NCBI GenBank assembly: GCA_964630785.1
Contig: CAZVZG010000012.1
Location: forward strand, 1-64,000
Origin: JADLCX01 sp964630785
GTDB lineage: Bacteria > Planctomycetota > Phycisphaerae > Phycisphaerales > UBA1924
Length of the DNA: 64,000 nt
Reading direction: 5' to 3'
Shown piece by piece: positions 16,215-24,866 of this stretch; within the stretch, counting starts at the first letter, position 1; each line of letters starts with the position of its first letter. The notes below the pieces were generated by a model, which made no database searches, had not been told where the DNA came from, and saw nothing but the letters and a program-made list of their open reading frames with translations. The translations under genes were made by a program, and so were the position numbers.

Positions 16215-18164
16215 CTACCGGTCGGCGGAAGCGACCGAACGGGTACCGTCTCCATGCCCCGGCGACGCCGGGACGCCCAAGTATGCAAGGCTCCGTTCGA
16301 TCACCCTTCGGGCTACCGGACCAGCCACCGAGGCCCCGTAGTGCGTGCGGGTCGCCACCCGCTGCGGCCCCGGATCATCGATGACCGCGACCACCACGAT
16401 CCGCGGGTTTTCGAGCGGGGCCCCGCAGATGAAGGACGAGTTGTATTGATTCTGGTAGTACCCGTCGGAACCCTTCGGCCGGCGCTTGCCCTTCGGCGCC
16501 GGTCCGAGCGGGATCTCGGCCGTGCCCGACTTGCCGAACGCCTCATAACGCAGCGGCACGGCATCGGCCTTGCGTGACATTCTCGCGTCGAGCCGGTCGG
16601 TCACGCCACGCATGGTTTCCCGCGTGAGCAGCGCGATCTCCGCGGGAAGGACCCGCCCGCCGGCGATCACGACCTCCTCGCCGTTGATCGCGGTGAGCCG
16701 CAGGGGAGGGAGCGTGCCCGCGAGCTCCTTCGGGCGGGCGAAGCACGCGAACGCCCTCACCATCTGCAGCGGTGTGACCGCCACCTCGTGCCCCATCGCC
16801 ACCGAGGTCTGCGAGTATTTGGACCAACGCTTCATCGGGGTGACCAGGCCGGTCGATTCGCCGGGGAGCCCGATGTTCGTCCGCGAGCCGAAGCCGAACT
16901 TCACCACCGCGTCGTGCATCTGCTTGAACGACAGGCGCGACGTGCCCTTGGCCATGCCGATGTTCGAGGAGAAGACCAGGATGTGCGACCACGTCTGCTG
17001 GCCGAAGCCCTCGACGTCGTGCAGGTGACGGCCGTACGGCGTGGTCCAGTCGCCGCCGCCCGTGTCAAATACCTCGTCCGGGCGCGCCAGGCCCAGCGAA
17101 GTCACCTCGGCCCACATGAACGGCTTGAACGTGGACCCCGGCTCGTAGGCGTCTTCAACGCAGCGGTTGCGAAGTCCGGCCGCGGAGCGTCCGCCATCGT
17201 CCTTGATCGTCCGGTACCGCGGCCGGCGCCCGTCGGGCTCCTGTCCGATTGGGTAGGTCCACGGATAGTCCACCACGTGCACAGGGCGAAGCACGTCCGA
17301 CATCGCGAGCACCTCGCCCGTGAGCGGATCGAGCACGATGCACCGGCCGCCCGCGGCGTCGGCGTCCGCCACGCCCTTGGTCAGCTCCTCAAAGACGATG
17401 CGCTGGATCTCCAGGTCGATCGAGACCCGTACATCCTCGCCGCGTTGCGGCGGCTGATAGCTGCCGGGGTACACCCACAGCGGCTGGCCCCGCGCATCGC
17501 GGACGTAACTTAGCCGCCCTTGCTCCGGGGCGAGCGTCTTGTCAAGAAAGAGCTCCGCGCCGAGCAAGCCGTTGTGATCGACACCGACCTTGCCCAACAG
17601 GTCCGCGATGACCGGACCGGCCGGAGTCTCGCGGACGGACCGCCGCTCCAAGTGAACACCGGGAATGTGCAAGTTGCGGACGATCGACTCCCGCCCGTCT
17701 TCCAGCACGTCGCCAACGGACACGTACCGGATCGGCCCGAGGTCGTTCGCCGGGTCGGCGTCGGCTGTCGCACCTTCGCGGGCCTTGTTGGCAAGCATCT
17801 TCGGGATGACCCGCCTGGCCACCTCGTCGGGACGGAGCCCCACCGCGTCGGCCAGGCGCACGATGGCGTCGTCCGGTGGCTGAGGAAACTCGGTGGGATC
17901 GACGAAGACGCGGTAACCGAACCGCGTGGCGGCGAGGATCCGCCCGCGGGCGTCCTTGATGTCGCCGCGGGGAGCCTGCTCGGGCACGTTCGTGACTCGA
18001 TCGCTGACGAACCCGGCGAGCTTCTGGCCCGGGGCGAGCTGGAGCTGGGCCACCCTCGCGACCATGACGATGAGCAACACCGCCACACCCGCGACCGCCC
18101 AGTAAGCGACGTTGTTGATTCGGGCCGAATCGGCCTGGCTTGCGGCCGGATCAGGGGAGGCCAT
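16215..18164 (-). CDS. ftsI: Class B penicillin-binding protein, FtsI-like
   Basis: A 649-residue septal-type transpeptidase that cross-links peptidoglycan on the outer face of the inner membrane. It has one N-terminal membrane segment (VAYWAVAGVAVLLIVMVARV), a dimerisation-type domain beginning VPEQAPRGDIKDARGRILA, and the transpeptidase domain. The catalytic motifs are complete: STFK (about 342-345), SSN (about 396-398) and KSGT (about 543-546). ATG 18164 (MASPDPA) has GGAG upstream. It sits after the ftsL-like gene and rsmH in dcw order, which supports FtsI over other class B PBPs. The murE/murF genes that often follow are absent; a PEP-CTERM-like gene comes next. Confidence 0.88.
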   Translation of the reverse strand: MASPDPAASQADSARINNVAYWAVAGVAVLLIVMVARVAQLQLAPGQKLAGFVSDRVTNVPEQAPRGDIKDARGRILAATRFGYRVFVDPTEFPQPPDDAIVRLADAVGLRPDEVARRVIPKMLANKAREGATADADPANDLGPIRYVSVGDVLEDGRESIVRNLHIPGVHLERRSVRETPAGPVIADLLGKVGVDHNGLLGAELFLDKTLAPEQGRLSYVRDARGQPLWVYPGSYQPPQRGEDVRVSIDLEIQRIVFEELTKGVADADAAGGRCIVLDPLTGEVLAMSDVLRPVHVVDYPWTYPIGQEPDGRRPRYRTIKDDGGRSAAGLRNRCVEDAYEPGSTFKPFMWAEVTSLGLARPDEVFDTGGGDWTTPYGRHLHDVEGFGQQTWSHILVFSSNIGMAKGTSRLSFKQMHDAVVKFGFGSRTNIGLPGESTGLVTPMKRWSKYSQTSVAMGHEVAVTPLQMVRAFACFARPKELAGTLPPLRLTAINGEEVVIAGGRVLPAEIALLTRETMRGVTDRLDARMSRKADAVPLRYEAFGKSGTAEIPLGPAPKGKRRPKGSDGYYQNQYNSSFICGAPLENPRIVVVAVIDDPGPQRVATRTHYGASVAGPVARRVIERSLAYLGVPASPGHGDGTRSVASADR

Positions 18165-18244
18165 GAAGAAGGCTCCAAAGAGAACCGAGTGCGCAGCGGA
18201 CCCCTCCAACGGCACGGTCACGCCGTTGTCGGCCCGAACGGTCC

Positions 18245-18544
18245 TTATTGATCGGCAGATACGAGCGTTGAGGCTTCGGTTTCACGCCGCACCATCTCGC
18301 GGAAGCGTTCCGCGGAGATGGGCGCGGTCGGCCCGAGCCCGGCCGCGGCCTTCTCCACCTGCTCCGGCGTGACACGGGCCGCGATCTCCGCGCGCAGGTG
18401 CCAGAGGGTGCGATCGTGCTCCATCACCCGGCGCTGCACGTCGGCCATCTCGTGCGCCGCCTGCACGCGCTGCTGGCGCACGGCCAGCAGGATGCAGGCC
18501 ACCACCCCCATGCTCACGATGACGGCCGCGAGTTTGGCGAACAT
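18245..18544 (-). CDS. ftsL: FtsL-like cell-division protein
   Basis: A 99-residue bitopic protein: short cytoplasmic start, one membrane helix (about 4-22, KLAAVIVSMGVVACILLAV), then a coiled coil ending LWHLRAEIAARVTPEQVEKAA and GLGPTAP. That last part matches the usual FtsL pattern of a coiled coil followed by 'sp.rie..A...lGl'. FtsL forms the FtsQLB division complex with FtsB and FtsQ. The family is poorly conserved, so the call depends on size, topology and position between rsmH and ftsI. Confidence 0.7.
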   Translation of the reverse strand: MFAKLAAVIVSMGVVACILLAVRQQRVQAAHEMADVQRRVMEHDRTLWHLRAEIAARVTPEQVEKAAAGLGPTAPISAERFREMVRRETEASTLVSADQ

Positions 18545-18575
18545 GATCGTTCCTCGACCCGGTCTGAAGGCCGCG

Positions 18576-19613
18576 CTACTTCGCCGGCAGCTTGAGCGTC
18601 ATGCCCACGACCAGCGCGTCGGCGTCAGGGAGCGTGGACTTGTTCAACTCGACCAGCTCCTGCCAGCGCCGGCTCGTGCCCAGTTGCTTCTGGGAGATCT
18701 CGCTGAGCGTGTCGCCCTTCTGCACGACGTACGTGCGCCCGCCGCTCTCGGGCTTGCTCTCGGACCTGGGCAACGACTTCGGCTCGACCCGGGCTTCCTG
18801 CACACCTCCGTGCGGAGTGCCGTCAGCGGCGGCTTCCGTGGAACGAACCGACTTGCCGAGCAGCACGTCCTTCGGCGGGAGCAGGAGCGTGACGCCCTCA
18901 CGCACCGCGCCGTTGGAAGACATCTTGCCCTGGTTGTACTCGAGCAGTTTCGGCCAGAGTTTGCCGTCGCCGTAGGCCTCCTGAGCGATCCGGAAAACCG
19001 ATTCGCCCTCGCGCACGTCGTGCCGCGTCATCTGCTCGCGGGGCACACCGTTCACAAGGTCGTTTCGCGGCGCGAGGGCGGGGGAGGGAGGGGGGGGCGT
19101 GGGCTCGCCGCCGAGCGGCCCCTGCTTCGGAACCCGATCAAATCCTTCGGGCTGGTGCAGGCCGGTCTGCGGGTCGATCGGACGCACGCCGTCCCGTTGT
19201 CCGCCCGGCTCGATCGGTGTCTTGTGCGGACTCACCAGCGGAACGGACTCGTTCCCGAGTCGATGCAGCAGGCCGTTGTCTTGCCCGTCCTCCCCGGCGA
19301 CACCCGGCGGTCGGCCCATCACGATTTCGGTCTTCACCGGTGTGCCCAGCGGTGTGGTGTCCGACGGGGGCAGCTCGATCGGCGGCGTGCTCTGGGACGC
19401 ACTCGGCCCTGAAGCGACCACCGGCCCCTGCGACGGCGCCGGGACCACCCGAAGGCCGCGGGTGTCGGCGCCGAACCGCTCGGCCGTGCCCGGCGACATG
19501 TCGGTCGCCAGTTGCTGCGAGCGGGCCTTGGAGAAGTGGTCGCTGATGAGCACGCCCAGGACCAGCACCAGGGAGAAACCGATAATCAGAGCGAGTTTGT
19601 GTTCGCGGGTCAC
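18576..19613 (-). CDS. Membrane-anchored protein with two LysM domains
   Basis: A 345-residue protein starting at GTG 19613 (VTREHKLALIIG), with one membrane helix (about 6-23). A long Pro-rich linker (about 40-180) is followed by two LysM-type domains, one at about residues 190-240 (REGESVFRIAQEAYGDGKLWPKLLEYN) and one at the C-terminus (YVVQKGDTLSEISQKQLGTSRRWQELVELN ... LVVGMTLKLP). LysM binds peptidoglycan glycan strands, so the protein likely tethers the envelope to the wall. It sits between rsmH and the ftsL-like gene, an unusual addition to a dcw cluster, and may take part in division or wall synthesis. The frame is open upstream, but that part overlaps rsmH. Confidence 0.75.
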   Translation of the reverse strand: MTREHKLALIIGFSLVLVLGVLISDHFSKARSQQLATDMSPGTAERFGADTRGLRVVPAPSQGPVVASGPSASQSTPPIELPPSDTTPLGTPVKTEIVMGRPPGVAGEDGQDNGLLHRLGNESVPLVSPHKTPIEPGGQRDGVRPIDPQTGLHQPEGFDRVPKQGPLGGEPTPPPPSPALAPRNDLVNGVPREQMTRHDVREGESVFRIAQEAYGDGKLWPKLLEYNQGKMSSNGAVREGVTLLLPPKDVLLGKSVRSTEAAADGTPHGGVQEARVEPKSLPRSESKPESGGRTYVVQKGDTLSEISQKQLGTSRRWQELVELNKSTLPDADALVVGMTLKLPAK

Positions 19614-19746
19614 GTTCGTGTGCGTCCTTGCATGAACGGGTGCGGGAAGAGTTCCGATCGCCCGTGCCTTCCCGGGCGTGGGACCGAAGATCGGTTCATC
19701 AGGATAGGAAGCATCGTCGCGGCGGCAAGCCGCGCCGGCGCCCGCG

Positions 19747-20730
19747 TCAAATCGAACTCGTGTGCGCCAACGTCTCGGGACCGATCCGAACCACCCTGAA
19801 CTTCGCCGATCGCGCCCGTGGATTGCTCGCGATCTCGGCTTCACCGGCTTGGACGGCCTTGCGTGTCACGTGTTGAGCGAGCCCCTTTTCCACCAATGCC
19901 GCGAACGCCTGCTTCACCGGCCGGTCTTCGAGCGAGTGGAAGCCGATGATGCCGACCCTCGCGCCCGACCTCAAGAACGCCGGCTCATCGGCGGCGATCC
20001 GCCTGGCGGCCTGCTGGATCGACGTGAGCAGGGCCGCGAGATTGCCCAGTTCGTCGTTGACCGCGATCCGCAGCGCCTGGAACGACCGGGTCGCCGGGTC
20101 AATACCGCCCCCAAAACGCTCGCGGGCGGGCACAGCGTCACGAACGATCGACGCGAACTGGCCTGTCGTCAATATCGGTCCGTCGGCGCGCCGGCGAACA
20201 ACATTTCGGGCGATCGACCTCGCGTGCGGCTCTTCCCCGTGCTCACTCAGCAGGCCCGCGAGTTCGCGCTCCGTGAGGGTGTTCACCAGTTCCGCGGCCG
20301 TGATCGGGCTCCGCGGGTTCAGCCGCATGTCCAGCGGACCGTCCGCCGAGAACGAGAACCCGCGAACCGGCTCGGCCATCTGATTCGATGAGAACCCCAG
20401 GTCCGCCAGCAGCACGTCGGCCCGCAGCCCCAGCTCGTTCATCCGGCGCGGTGCTTCGACAAACGAGGCGTGGATCGCGTGAACGGTCGGCGACCCGGGC
20501 GCTGCCCGCACCCGCTCCGCCGCCCGCGCGAGGTTGCCCGGGTCCAAGTCCGTGAGCACCACCTTCGCCGGAGCGCCGCCCGCGCTCGCCGCCGCGGCCA
20601 GCGCGGCCGCGTGACCGCCCAGCCCAGCCGTGCAGTCCAGGATCGTGTCTCCCGCGCGCGGCGCGAGCAGGGTCAACACCTCCTCCGGAAGCACGGGAAT
20701 ATGCACATCGGGAGTCAACGCCACGCCCAA
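19747..20730 (-). CDS. rsmH: 16S rRNA (cytosine-1402-N4)-methyltransferase
   Basis: About 325 residues. It methylates N4 of C1402 in 16S rRNA using S-adenosylmethionine. Diagnostic blocks are HIPVLPEEVL at the start, the SAM-binding DCTAGLGGHAAALA, LLADLGFSSNQ, GFSFSADGPLDMRL, ATRSFQALRIAVNDEL and IIGFHSLEDRPVKQAF. The start is TTG 20730 or GTG 20724. It heads a minus-strand cluster with LysM, ftsL-like and ftsI genes. There is no mraZ upstream; instead a divergent sppA starts 125 bp away. Confidence 0.93.
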   Translation of the reverse strand: MGVALTPDVHIPVLPEEVLTLLAPRAGDTILDCTAGLGGHAAALAAAASAGGAPAKVVLTDLDPGNLARAAERVRAAPGSPTVHAIHASFVEAPRRMNELGLRADVLLADLGFSSNQMAEPVRGFSFSADGPLDMRLNPRSPITAAELVNTLTERELAGLLSEHGEEPHARSIARNVVRRRADGPILTTGQFASIVRDAVPARERFGGGIDPATRSFQALRIAVNDELGNLAALLTSIQQAARRIAADEPAFLRSGARVGIIGFHSLEDRPVKQAFAALVEKGLAQHVTRKAVQAGEAEIASNPRARSAKFRVVRIGPETLAHTSSI

Positions 20731-20855
20731 GGGTAGTGGCCGCGGTCAGCGCGAGCCCCCTTCTGATCCGGCCGGCGCACGGATGCGAGCGCATCGAAAG
20801 TCGGGGTGAAATTCCGCGTTCGGCCGCGCGCTCGCCCGACCTGTACACTGGCTCC

Positions 20856-21836
20856 ATGCGAATCACGGCCTTTCTGATCGTCCTGGTGCTCGGCCTTTCC
20901 GGCTGCGGACCCGCGAGCGTCACCTTCTCCCTCGGCCCGCACGACGAGAGCCTCAAGGAAACAACCGTGATCGAGGGCACGGGTGACAAGGTCGCCCAAA
21001 TCGACGTGCGCGGCCTGATCGCCGACGAGGAGCGCTCCGCACTCTTCGGAAACGGCACCAACCCCGTGGACGACCTCGTCGCCCGCCTGGAGAAGGCCGC
21101 GCAGGATCGGGAAGTCCGGGCCGTCGTGCTCCGCATCAACTCGCCGGGCGGGACGGTCGCCGCGAGCGAATCCATGTACCAGGAGGTCCGACGCTTCCGT
21201 GAATCCACGGGCAAACCGGTGGTCGTCTCGATGGGTGAGGTCGCGGCCAGCGGCGGCTTCTACCTCGCGATGGCCGGCGACGTGGTGATCGCTCAGCCCA
21301 CATCCATCACCGGCAGCATCGGCGTCATCATCCCGACGATCAACGTCTCCGAAGGCCTCGGCAGCATCGGCATCCACGCACGCTCGGTCAAGAGCGGCAA
21401 GAACAAGGACCTCGCCAACCCCCTCGAACCCATGCGCGACGAGCAATACGCCGTGCTCCAGCACATGGTGGACCAGTTCTACGCGCAGTTCCGCGGCCTG
21501 GTGCTCGAGCGTCGCGCCGCGGCACACCACGATCTGGCCTCGCGCGCCGACGAACTGATGGACGGACGCGTGTTCACAGGGAAAGAGGCCGCCGAGATCG
21601 GCCTCGTGGACGCGACCGGCGGCGTGCGAGACGCATTCGACCGAGCCATGCAACTCTTGGGGCTCGAGCACGCGCGGCTGGTCAAATATCACGCCGAGGG
21701 ACGTCGGCCGCGGAGCGCTTACGCCAGCGACGGCACGCCCCCGGCGGGCATGGAGTTCAACCTCGTGAACATCGAGGGGCCGATCGGCCTGGCAAGTTTT
21801 TCGGGCGGGCGGGCGTACTACCTCTGGATGCCCTGA
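20856..21836 (+). CDS. sppA: Signal peptide peptidase SppA-like S49 protease, lipoprotein
   Basis: A 326-residue single-domain S49 protease, which in known members cleaves leftover signal peptides in the membrane. It starts at ATG 20856 with a lipobox (LGLSGC, Cys17). The Ser nucleophile is S132 in EVAASGGFYLAM and the general base is probably K184 in SGKNKDLANP. The 52-residue spacing equals that of Bacillus SppA. NSPGGTVAASE and TSITGSIGVI are also family motifs. A lipid anchor in place of a membrane helix is a variant. The DUF2007 gene follows after 2 bp. Confidence 0.88.
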   Translation: MRITAFLIVLVLGLSGCGPASVTFSLGPHDESLKETTVIEGTGDKVAQIDVRGLIADEERSALFGNGTNPVDDLVARLEKAAQDREVRAVVLRINSPGGTVAASESMYQEVRRFRESTGKPVVVSMGEVAASGGFYLAMAGDVVIAQPTSITGSIGVIIPTINVSEGLGSIGIHARSVKSGKNKDLANPLEPMRDEQYAVLQHMVDQFYAQFRGLVLERRAAAHHDLASRADELMDGRVFTGKEAAEIGLVDATGGVRDAFDRAMQLLGLEHARLVKYHAEGRRPRSAYASDGTPPAGMEFNLVNIEGPIGLASFSGGRAYYLWMP

Positions 21837-21838
21837 AC

Positions 21839-22339
21839 ATGCCGAAGGACCCCCTGCAGCTCGTCGATCTCACCGCCTGCCGCACCGACTTTGAGGCCGA
21901 GGTCCTCGTGCACGCGCTGGAATCCGAGGGCATCCCCGCCAAGGCGTTCTCGGCCGCCGGGGCGACGTTGCAATGGGAGATCGCCGCAAGCCGGCCCATC
22001 CGCGTGCAGGTGCGACGGTGCGACCTGGAGCGTGCCCACCTGGCTCTGGCCCGCGTGCGCCAAGAGTCCGTCGACTTCGACTGGTCCGAGCTCGGCGCCG
22101 AGGGCTTCGACGAGGTCTGCAAGAACTGCGGCTGCTCGCTCCACCAACTCAAGAACAAGTCCGTCTGCCCTGAGTGTGGCCACCGCGACGAATCCGGGGA
22201 GGGACGCGGCATCGGCACCGTCGCGCCGCGCCGAAGCGGCATGGGCCGCGTCTGGACCATCGTGGCGATCGTCCTGATCGCGGCGTTGACCTTGCCCATC
22301 CTTGTGAGCATCTTGCGGTCAGTGTTCGATCCTCTTTGA
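21839..22339 (+). CDS. DUF2007-type protein with zinc ribbon and membrane helix
   Basis: A 166-residue protein. Residues 1-70 resemble the DUF2007 'putative signal-transducing' domain (FEAEVLVHALESEGIPAKAF). Next is a four-Cys zinc-ribbon-like segment (CKNCGCSL and CPECGH), then a C-terminal membrane helix (about 140-160, TIVAIVLIAALTLPILVSIL). Function unknown. It begins 2 bp after sppA, so the two are likely cotranscribed. Confidence 0.75.
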   Translation: MPKDPLQLVDLTACRTDFEAEVLVHALESEGIPAKAFSAAGATLQWEIAASRPIRVQVRRCDLERAHLALARVRQESVDFDWSELGAEGFDEVCKNCGCSLHQLKNKSVCPECGHRDESGEGRGIGTVAPRRSGMGRVWTIVAIVLIAALTLPILVSILRSVFDPL

Positions 22340-22422
22340 GCCGCAGCTCAATAGCCGACTACGCGCAAACGCGTCGATCGGCGCACCGCGACGCGACAGC
22401 GTAGCCCGAGCTTCGATGGCCT

Positions 22423-22440
22423 CGACCGCTCGCGCGGTCG
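22423..22440. repeat. Perfect hairpin with TCGC/GCGA loop, possible relative of the GCAA family
   Basis: Stem CGACCGC / GCGGTCG (22423-22429 with 22434-22440) around TCGC, which reads GCGA on the minus strand, another GNRA-type loop. The flank reads GGCAC rather than GGCTC, so membership is uncertain. It lies in the 158-bp gap before the dehydrogenase gene. Confidence 0.45.
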
Positions 22441-22497
22441 GCACGAAGGGTGCCGCTCGCCCGTGATACGATCCGGGGCCACCATCGAGGACCCACC

Positions 22498-24063
22498 ATG
22501 CCCACCCCCCCCTCCCCCACCACCCGTGTCGATCAGTTCATCGCCGGCCAGCGCACCAGCGAAGAGACCCTCGGCGGAAAGAGCGGCAAGGCCCACGCCG
22601 TCATCAACCCCGCCACCGGCGAGACCCTCGCCCTGGCCGAGCTCGAATCCCGGCGCAGCGCCGAGGCCGCGGTCGAGGCGGCCAGCCGGGCGTTCCCAGC
22701 GTGGGCGGCCACACCCGTGGGCGACCGTTGCCAGATCCTCTTCCGATACAAGCAGGTCCTTGAGGAGCACTTCGACGAACTCGCCGCCATGATCATCCGC
22801 GAACACGGCAAGACGCTGGCCGAGGCCCGCGGCGACGTCCGTCGCGGCATCGACTGCGTCGAGTTCGCCTGCGGTGCGCCCCTGCTGATGATGGGCCGGA
22901 CCCTGCCCCAGATCGCGGTGAGCACGAGCTTCTGCCGCACCGAGGACAAATCGGGGGTCGGCATCGACTCCACCGTCGATCGCGTCCCGCTAGGTGTGTG
23001 CGTCGGCATCACGCCGTTCAACTTTCCCGTCATGGTGCCGCTGTGGATGTGGCCGATGGCCGTGGCGTGCGGCAACACGTTCGTGCTCAAGCCCAGCGAG
23101 AAGGTGCCGCTGAGCGCCGTGCGCGAGGTCGAACTGGCGCACAAGGCCGGCCTCCCTACCGGCGTGCTCAACGTCGTCACCGGCGGGCCGAGCGTCGTCG
23201 ACTACCTCCTGACCCACGATGATGTGAAGGCCGTGAGTTTCGTCGGCTCGACCAAGGTCGCGCGGCACGTCTACACCACCGCCACCGGCGCGGGCAAGCG
23301 GGCCCAGTGCATGGCCGGCGCCAAGAACAGCATGGTCATCATGCCCGACGCCAACCGCGACGCCGTCATCGAGGGCGTCGTCGGATCGGCCTTCGGGAAC
23401 ACCGGCCAGCGTTGCCTCGCCGGCAGCGTGGCGATCGTCGTCGGCGACGCGGCCGAGTGGTTCGTCCCCGCGATCGTCGCCGCGGCCAAGGCCATCAAGG
23501 TCGGCCCCGGCGATCAGCCCGGCGTCAACATGGGCCCGCTCATCGACCCCGCGAGCAAGGAACGCGTGCTCGGCTTCATCGACAGCGGCGACAAGGACGG
23601 AGCCAAATGCGTACTGGACGGCCGCCAAACTCCCCCTCCCAGCGGGAGGGGGCCGGGGGGAGGGCCGGACTCATCCGCAGTTGCCCCATCCGCCGGCTGC
23701 TTCATCAACCCCACCGTCTTCGACCACGTCCGCCCGGGCATGAAGATCTTTGACGAAGAGATCTTCGGCCCGGTGCTGAGCATCGTCCGCGAACAAACGC
23801 TCGACGCCGCGATCGCGACCATGAACCGCTCGCGCTACGGCAACATGGGCGTGATCTTCACCTCCAGCGGCTACCACGCCCGCCGCTTCAGAACGCTCTC
23901 GCAGGTCGGCATGGTCGGCATCAACGTCGGTGTCCCCGCGCCGATGGCCGTCTTCCCGTTCTCGGGCTGGAAGCAGAGCTTCTTCGGCGACCTGCACACC
24001 AACGGCGAGGACGGCGCGAAGTTCTGGACCGAGAGCAAGGTGGTGGTCACGCGCTGGCTCTGA
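22498..24063 (+). CDS. mmsA: (Methyl)malonate-semialdehyde dehydrogenase, CoA-acylating
   Basis: A 521-residue aldehyde dehydrogenase of the MMSDH branch, which converts methylmalonate semialdehyde to propionyl-CoA, or malonate semialdehyde to acetyl-CoA, with loss of CO2. Markers are GVCVGITPFNFPVMVPLWM, VSFVGSTKVARHVY, GAKNSMVIMPDAN and the catalytic Cys in GQRCLAGS (about residue 305). About residues 377-398 (TPPPSGRGPGGGPDSS) form an in-frame insertion encoded by a C-rich hairpin, placed between VLDGR and the FINPTVFDHV block. ATG 22498 is chosen. In this neighbourhood it would finish beta-alanine breakdown from uracil. Confidence 0.88.
   Translation: MPTPPSPTTRVDQFIAGQRTSEETLGGKSGKAHAVINPATGETLALAELESRRSAEAAVEAASRAFPAWAATPVGDRCQILFRYKQVLEEHFDELAAMIIREHGKTLAEARGDVRRGIDCVEFACGAPLLMMGRTLPQIAVSTSFCRTEDKSGVGIDSTVDRVPLGVCVGITPFNFPVMVPLWMWPMAVACGNTFVLKPSEKVPLSAVREVELAHKAGLPTGVLNVVTGGPSVVDYLLTHDDVKAVSFVGSTKVARHVYTTATGAGKRAQCMAGAKNSMVIMPDANRDAVIEGVVGSAFGNTGQRCLAGSVAIVVGDAAEWFVPAIVAAAKAIKVGPGDQPGVNMGPLIDPASKERVLGFIDSGDKDGAKCVLDGRQTPPPSGRGPGGGPDSSAVAPSAGCFINPTVFDHVRPGMKIFDEEIFGPVLSIVREQTLDAAIATMNRSRYGNMGVIFTSSGYHARRFRTLSQVGMVGINVGVPAPMAVFPFSGWKQSFFGDLHTNGEDGAKFWTESKVVVTRWL
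23632..23652. repeat. C-rich hairpin inserted in frame in mmsA
   Basis: Perfect 9-bp stem CCCCCTCCC / GGGAGGGGG around AGC, followed by a second G-rich run. It encodes the Pro/Gly-rich insertion of the dehydrogenase. A similar C-rich hairpin lies at 42587-42609. Confidence 0.75.
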
Positions 24064-24076
24064 TGCTCGCGCCAGA

Positions 24077-24099
24077 GAGCCCCCCGCGCAAGCGGAGGG
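24077..24099 (+). repeat. REP-like GCAA hairpin, copy E
   Basis: Head GAGCC, stem closing with CCGC / GCGG around GCAA (24084-24095), with one mismatch (C24083/A24096) further out. It starts 13 bp after the mmsA stop and opens the left arm of the methyltransferase cassette. Confidence 0.75.
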
Positions 24100-24109
24100 T
24101 CGGGGGGGA

Positions 24110-24160
24110 AAAGCGGCAAATGCGGCAAATGCGGCAAAGCGGCAAAGCGGCAAAGTCGGC
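24110..24160 (+). repeat. Short tandem GCGGCAAA repeat
   Basis: About six degenerate 8-9 bp units of the type GCGGCAAAt/g between hairpins E and F. The same motif on the other strand fills 25978-26016, as part of the inverted arms of the cassette. Confidence 0.7.
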
Positions 24161-24165
24161 AAATA

Positions 24166-24188
24166 GGAGCCGATCGCGCAAGCGATCG
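24166..24188 (+). repeat. REP-like GCAA hairpin, copy F
   Basis: Head GGAGC, stem CGATCGC / GCGATCG (24171-24177 with 24182-24188), loop GCAA. Copy H at 63631-63653 carries the same sequence in the other orientation, 39 kb away. Confidence 0.88.
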
Positions 24189-24193
24189 AGAAC

Positions 24194-24225
24194 AAAGGCG
24201 GCAAAGAAAACCGAAGGCCGTACGC
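24194..24225 (+). repeat. Left inverted repeat of the methyltransferase cassette
   Basis: A 32-bp stretch that matches the reverse complement of 25959-25990 at 31 of 32 bases. With hairpins E and G it makes the cassette ends symmetrical. Confidence 0.85.
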
Positions 24226-24239
24226 GGAGGGGGCGCGGG

Positions 24240-24473
24240 CTACATCTTCTGGACGTGCTGCTCGTCGAGGATGTCTTGCACGGTGATGAGCTTGATGAGG
24301 CGGCCGGTGCGCTTGTGGTACGCGGCGCACTCGGCCTCGGCGTCGGCGCTGAAGCCGAAGGCGACGAAGAACCCGCGCGAGCGCCCGCTCGGCCCCTCGC
24401 GTTCCATGACGGCCTCGAAGGCGTCGATGGCGGGCCGTCCGACCCTGCCCTCCTGCTGTGTGGGCCGTGACGT
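24240..24473 (-). pseudogene. C-terminal remnant of a DNA methyltransferase-family protein
   Basis: An open stretch ending at TAG 24240-24242 encodes GRVGRPAIDAFEAVM ... GFFVAFGFSADAEAECAAY ... LIKLITVQDILDEQHVQKM. This is clearly homologous to the end of the gene at 24863, but too different to be a recent copy. There is no start codon: the frame opens at the TGA of the membrane-protein gene (24474-24476). I read it as the tail of a second, mostly deleted methyltransferase gene. Confidence 0.75.
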
Positions 24474-24866
24474 TCATTGCGCGAGCAACAATGCGAGGGA
24501 GTACAGCAGGACTCCGGCGAGGAAGAGCGCGTGCTGCGGCCAGCACAGCCACTTGAGTCGTACGAACCGCCTCTCCCCGGTCTGCCACGGGAAGATCCAC
24601 ACAATCGTCTTCGTTTGGTAGATCGACTCGTCGTCATCCCGCACATCGCGCGTGAGATGCGGCAGTGTCGAGATCGCCAGAATCCCCATCACCAGTGAGC
24701 AGGTCAGGCACGCGAGCGAAACGGCATGGAGAGTCGCCAGCGGACGTGAACCAGATCCGATCCAGCCGATCGAGGCAACGGTTGCAATCAGGAGATAGTT
24801 GCTCCACTCACGAAAATGCTCCAAGGCCGCGAACTTGCGGTCGAGATGCGTCATTTGTCGCCTCAC
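24474..24866 (-). CDS. Small multi-pass membrane protein
   Basis: A 130-residue protein with three likely membrane helices: about 22-40 (NYLLIATVASIGWIG), 45-65 (TLHAVSLACLTCSLVMGIL) and 110-128 (ALFLAGVLLYSLALLLA). Between the second and third is a polar loop with DDDESIYQTK. It starts at GTG 24866, overlapping the stop of the methyltransferase remnant by four bases; ATG 24854 is an alternative. Family not recognised. It lies between two methyltransferase remnants and has no recognisable link to them. Confidence 0.6.
   Translation of the reverse strand: MRRQMTHLDRKFAALEHFREWSNYLLIATVASIGWIGSGSRPLATLHAVSLACLTCSLVMGILAISTLPHLTRDVRDDDESIYQTKTIVWIFPWQTGERRFVRLKWLCWPQHALFLAGVLLYSLALLLAQ

Noticed and set aside
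19711..19740. Hairpin with GGCAA loop upstream of the LysM gene as another family member
   Set aside because: The loop is five bases and the GAGCC head is absent; GC-rich sequence gives such pairings by chance.
24240..24866. Stop-codon readthrough joining the small membrane protein to the methyltransferase tail at TGA 24474-24476
   Set aside because: The two parts are in the same frame, but the tail is a recognisable remnant of another family and no recoding signal is evident. Chance frame agreement is likely.
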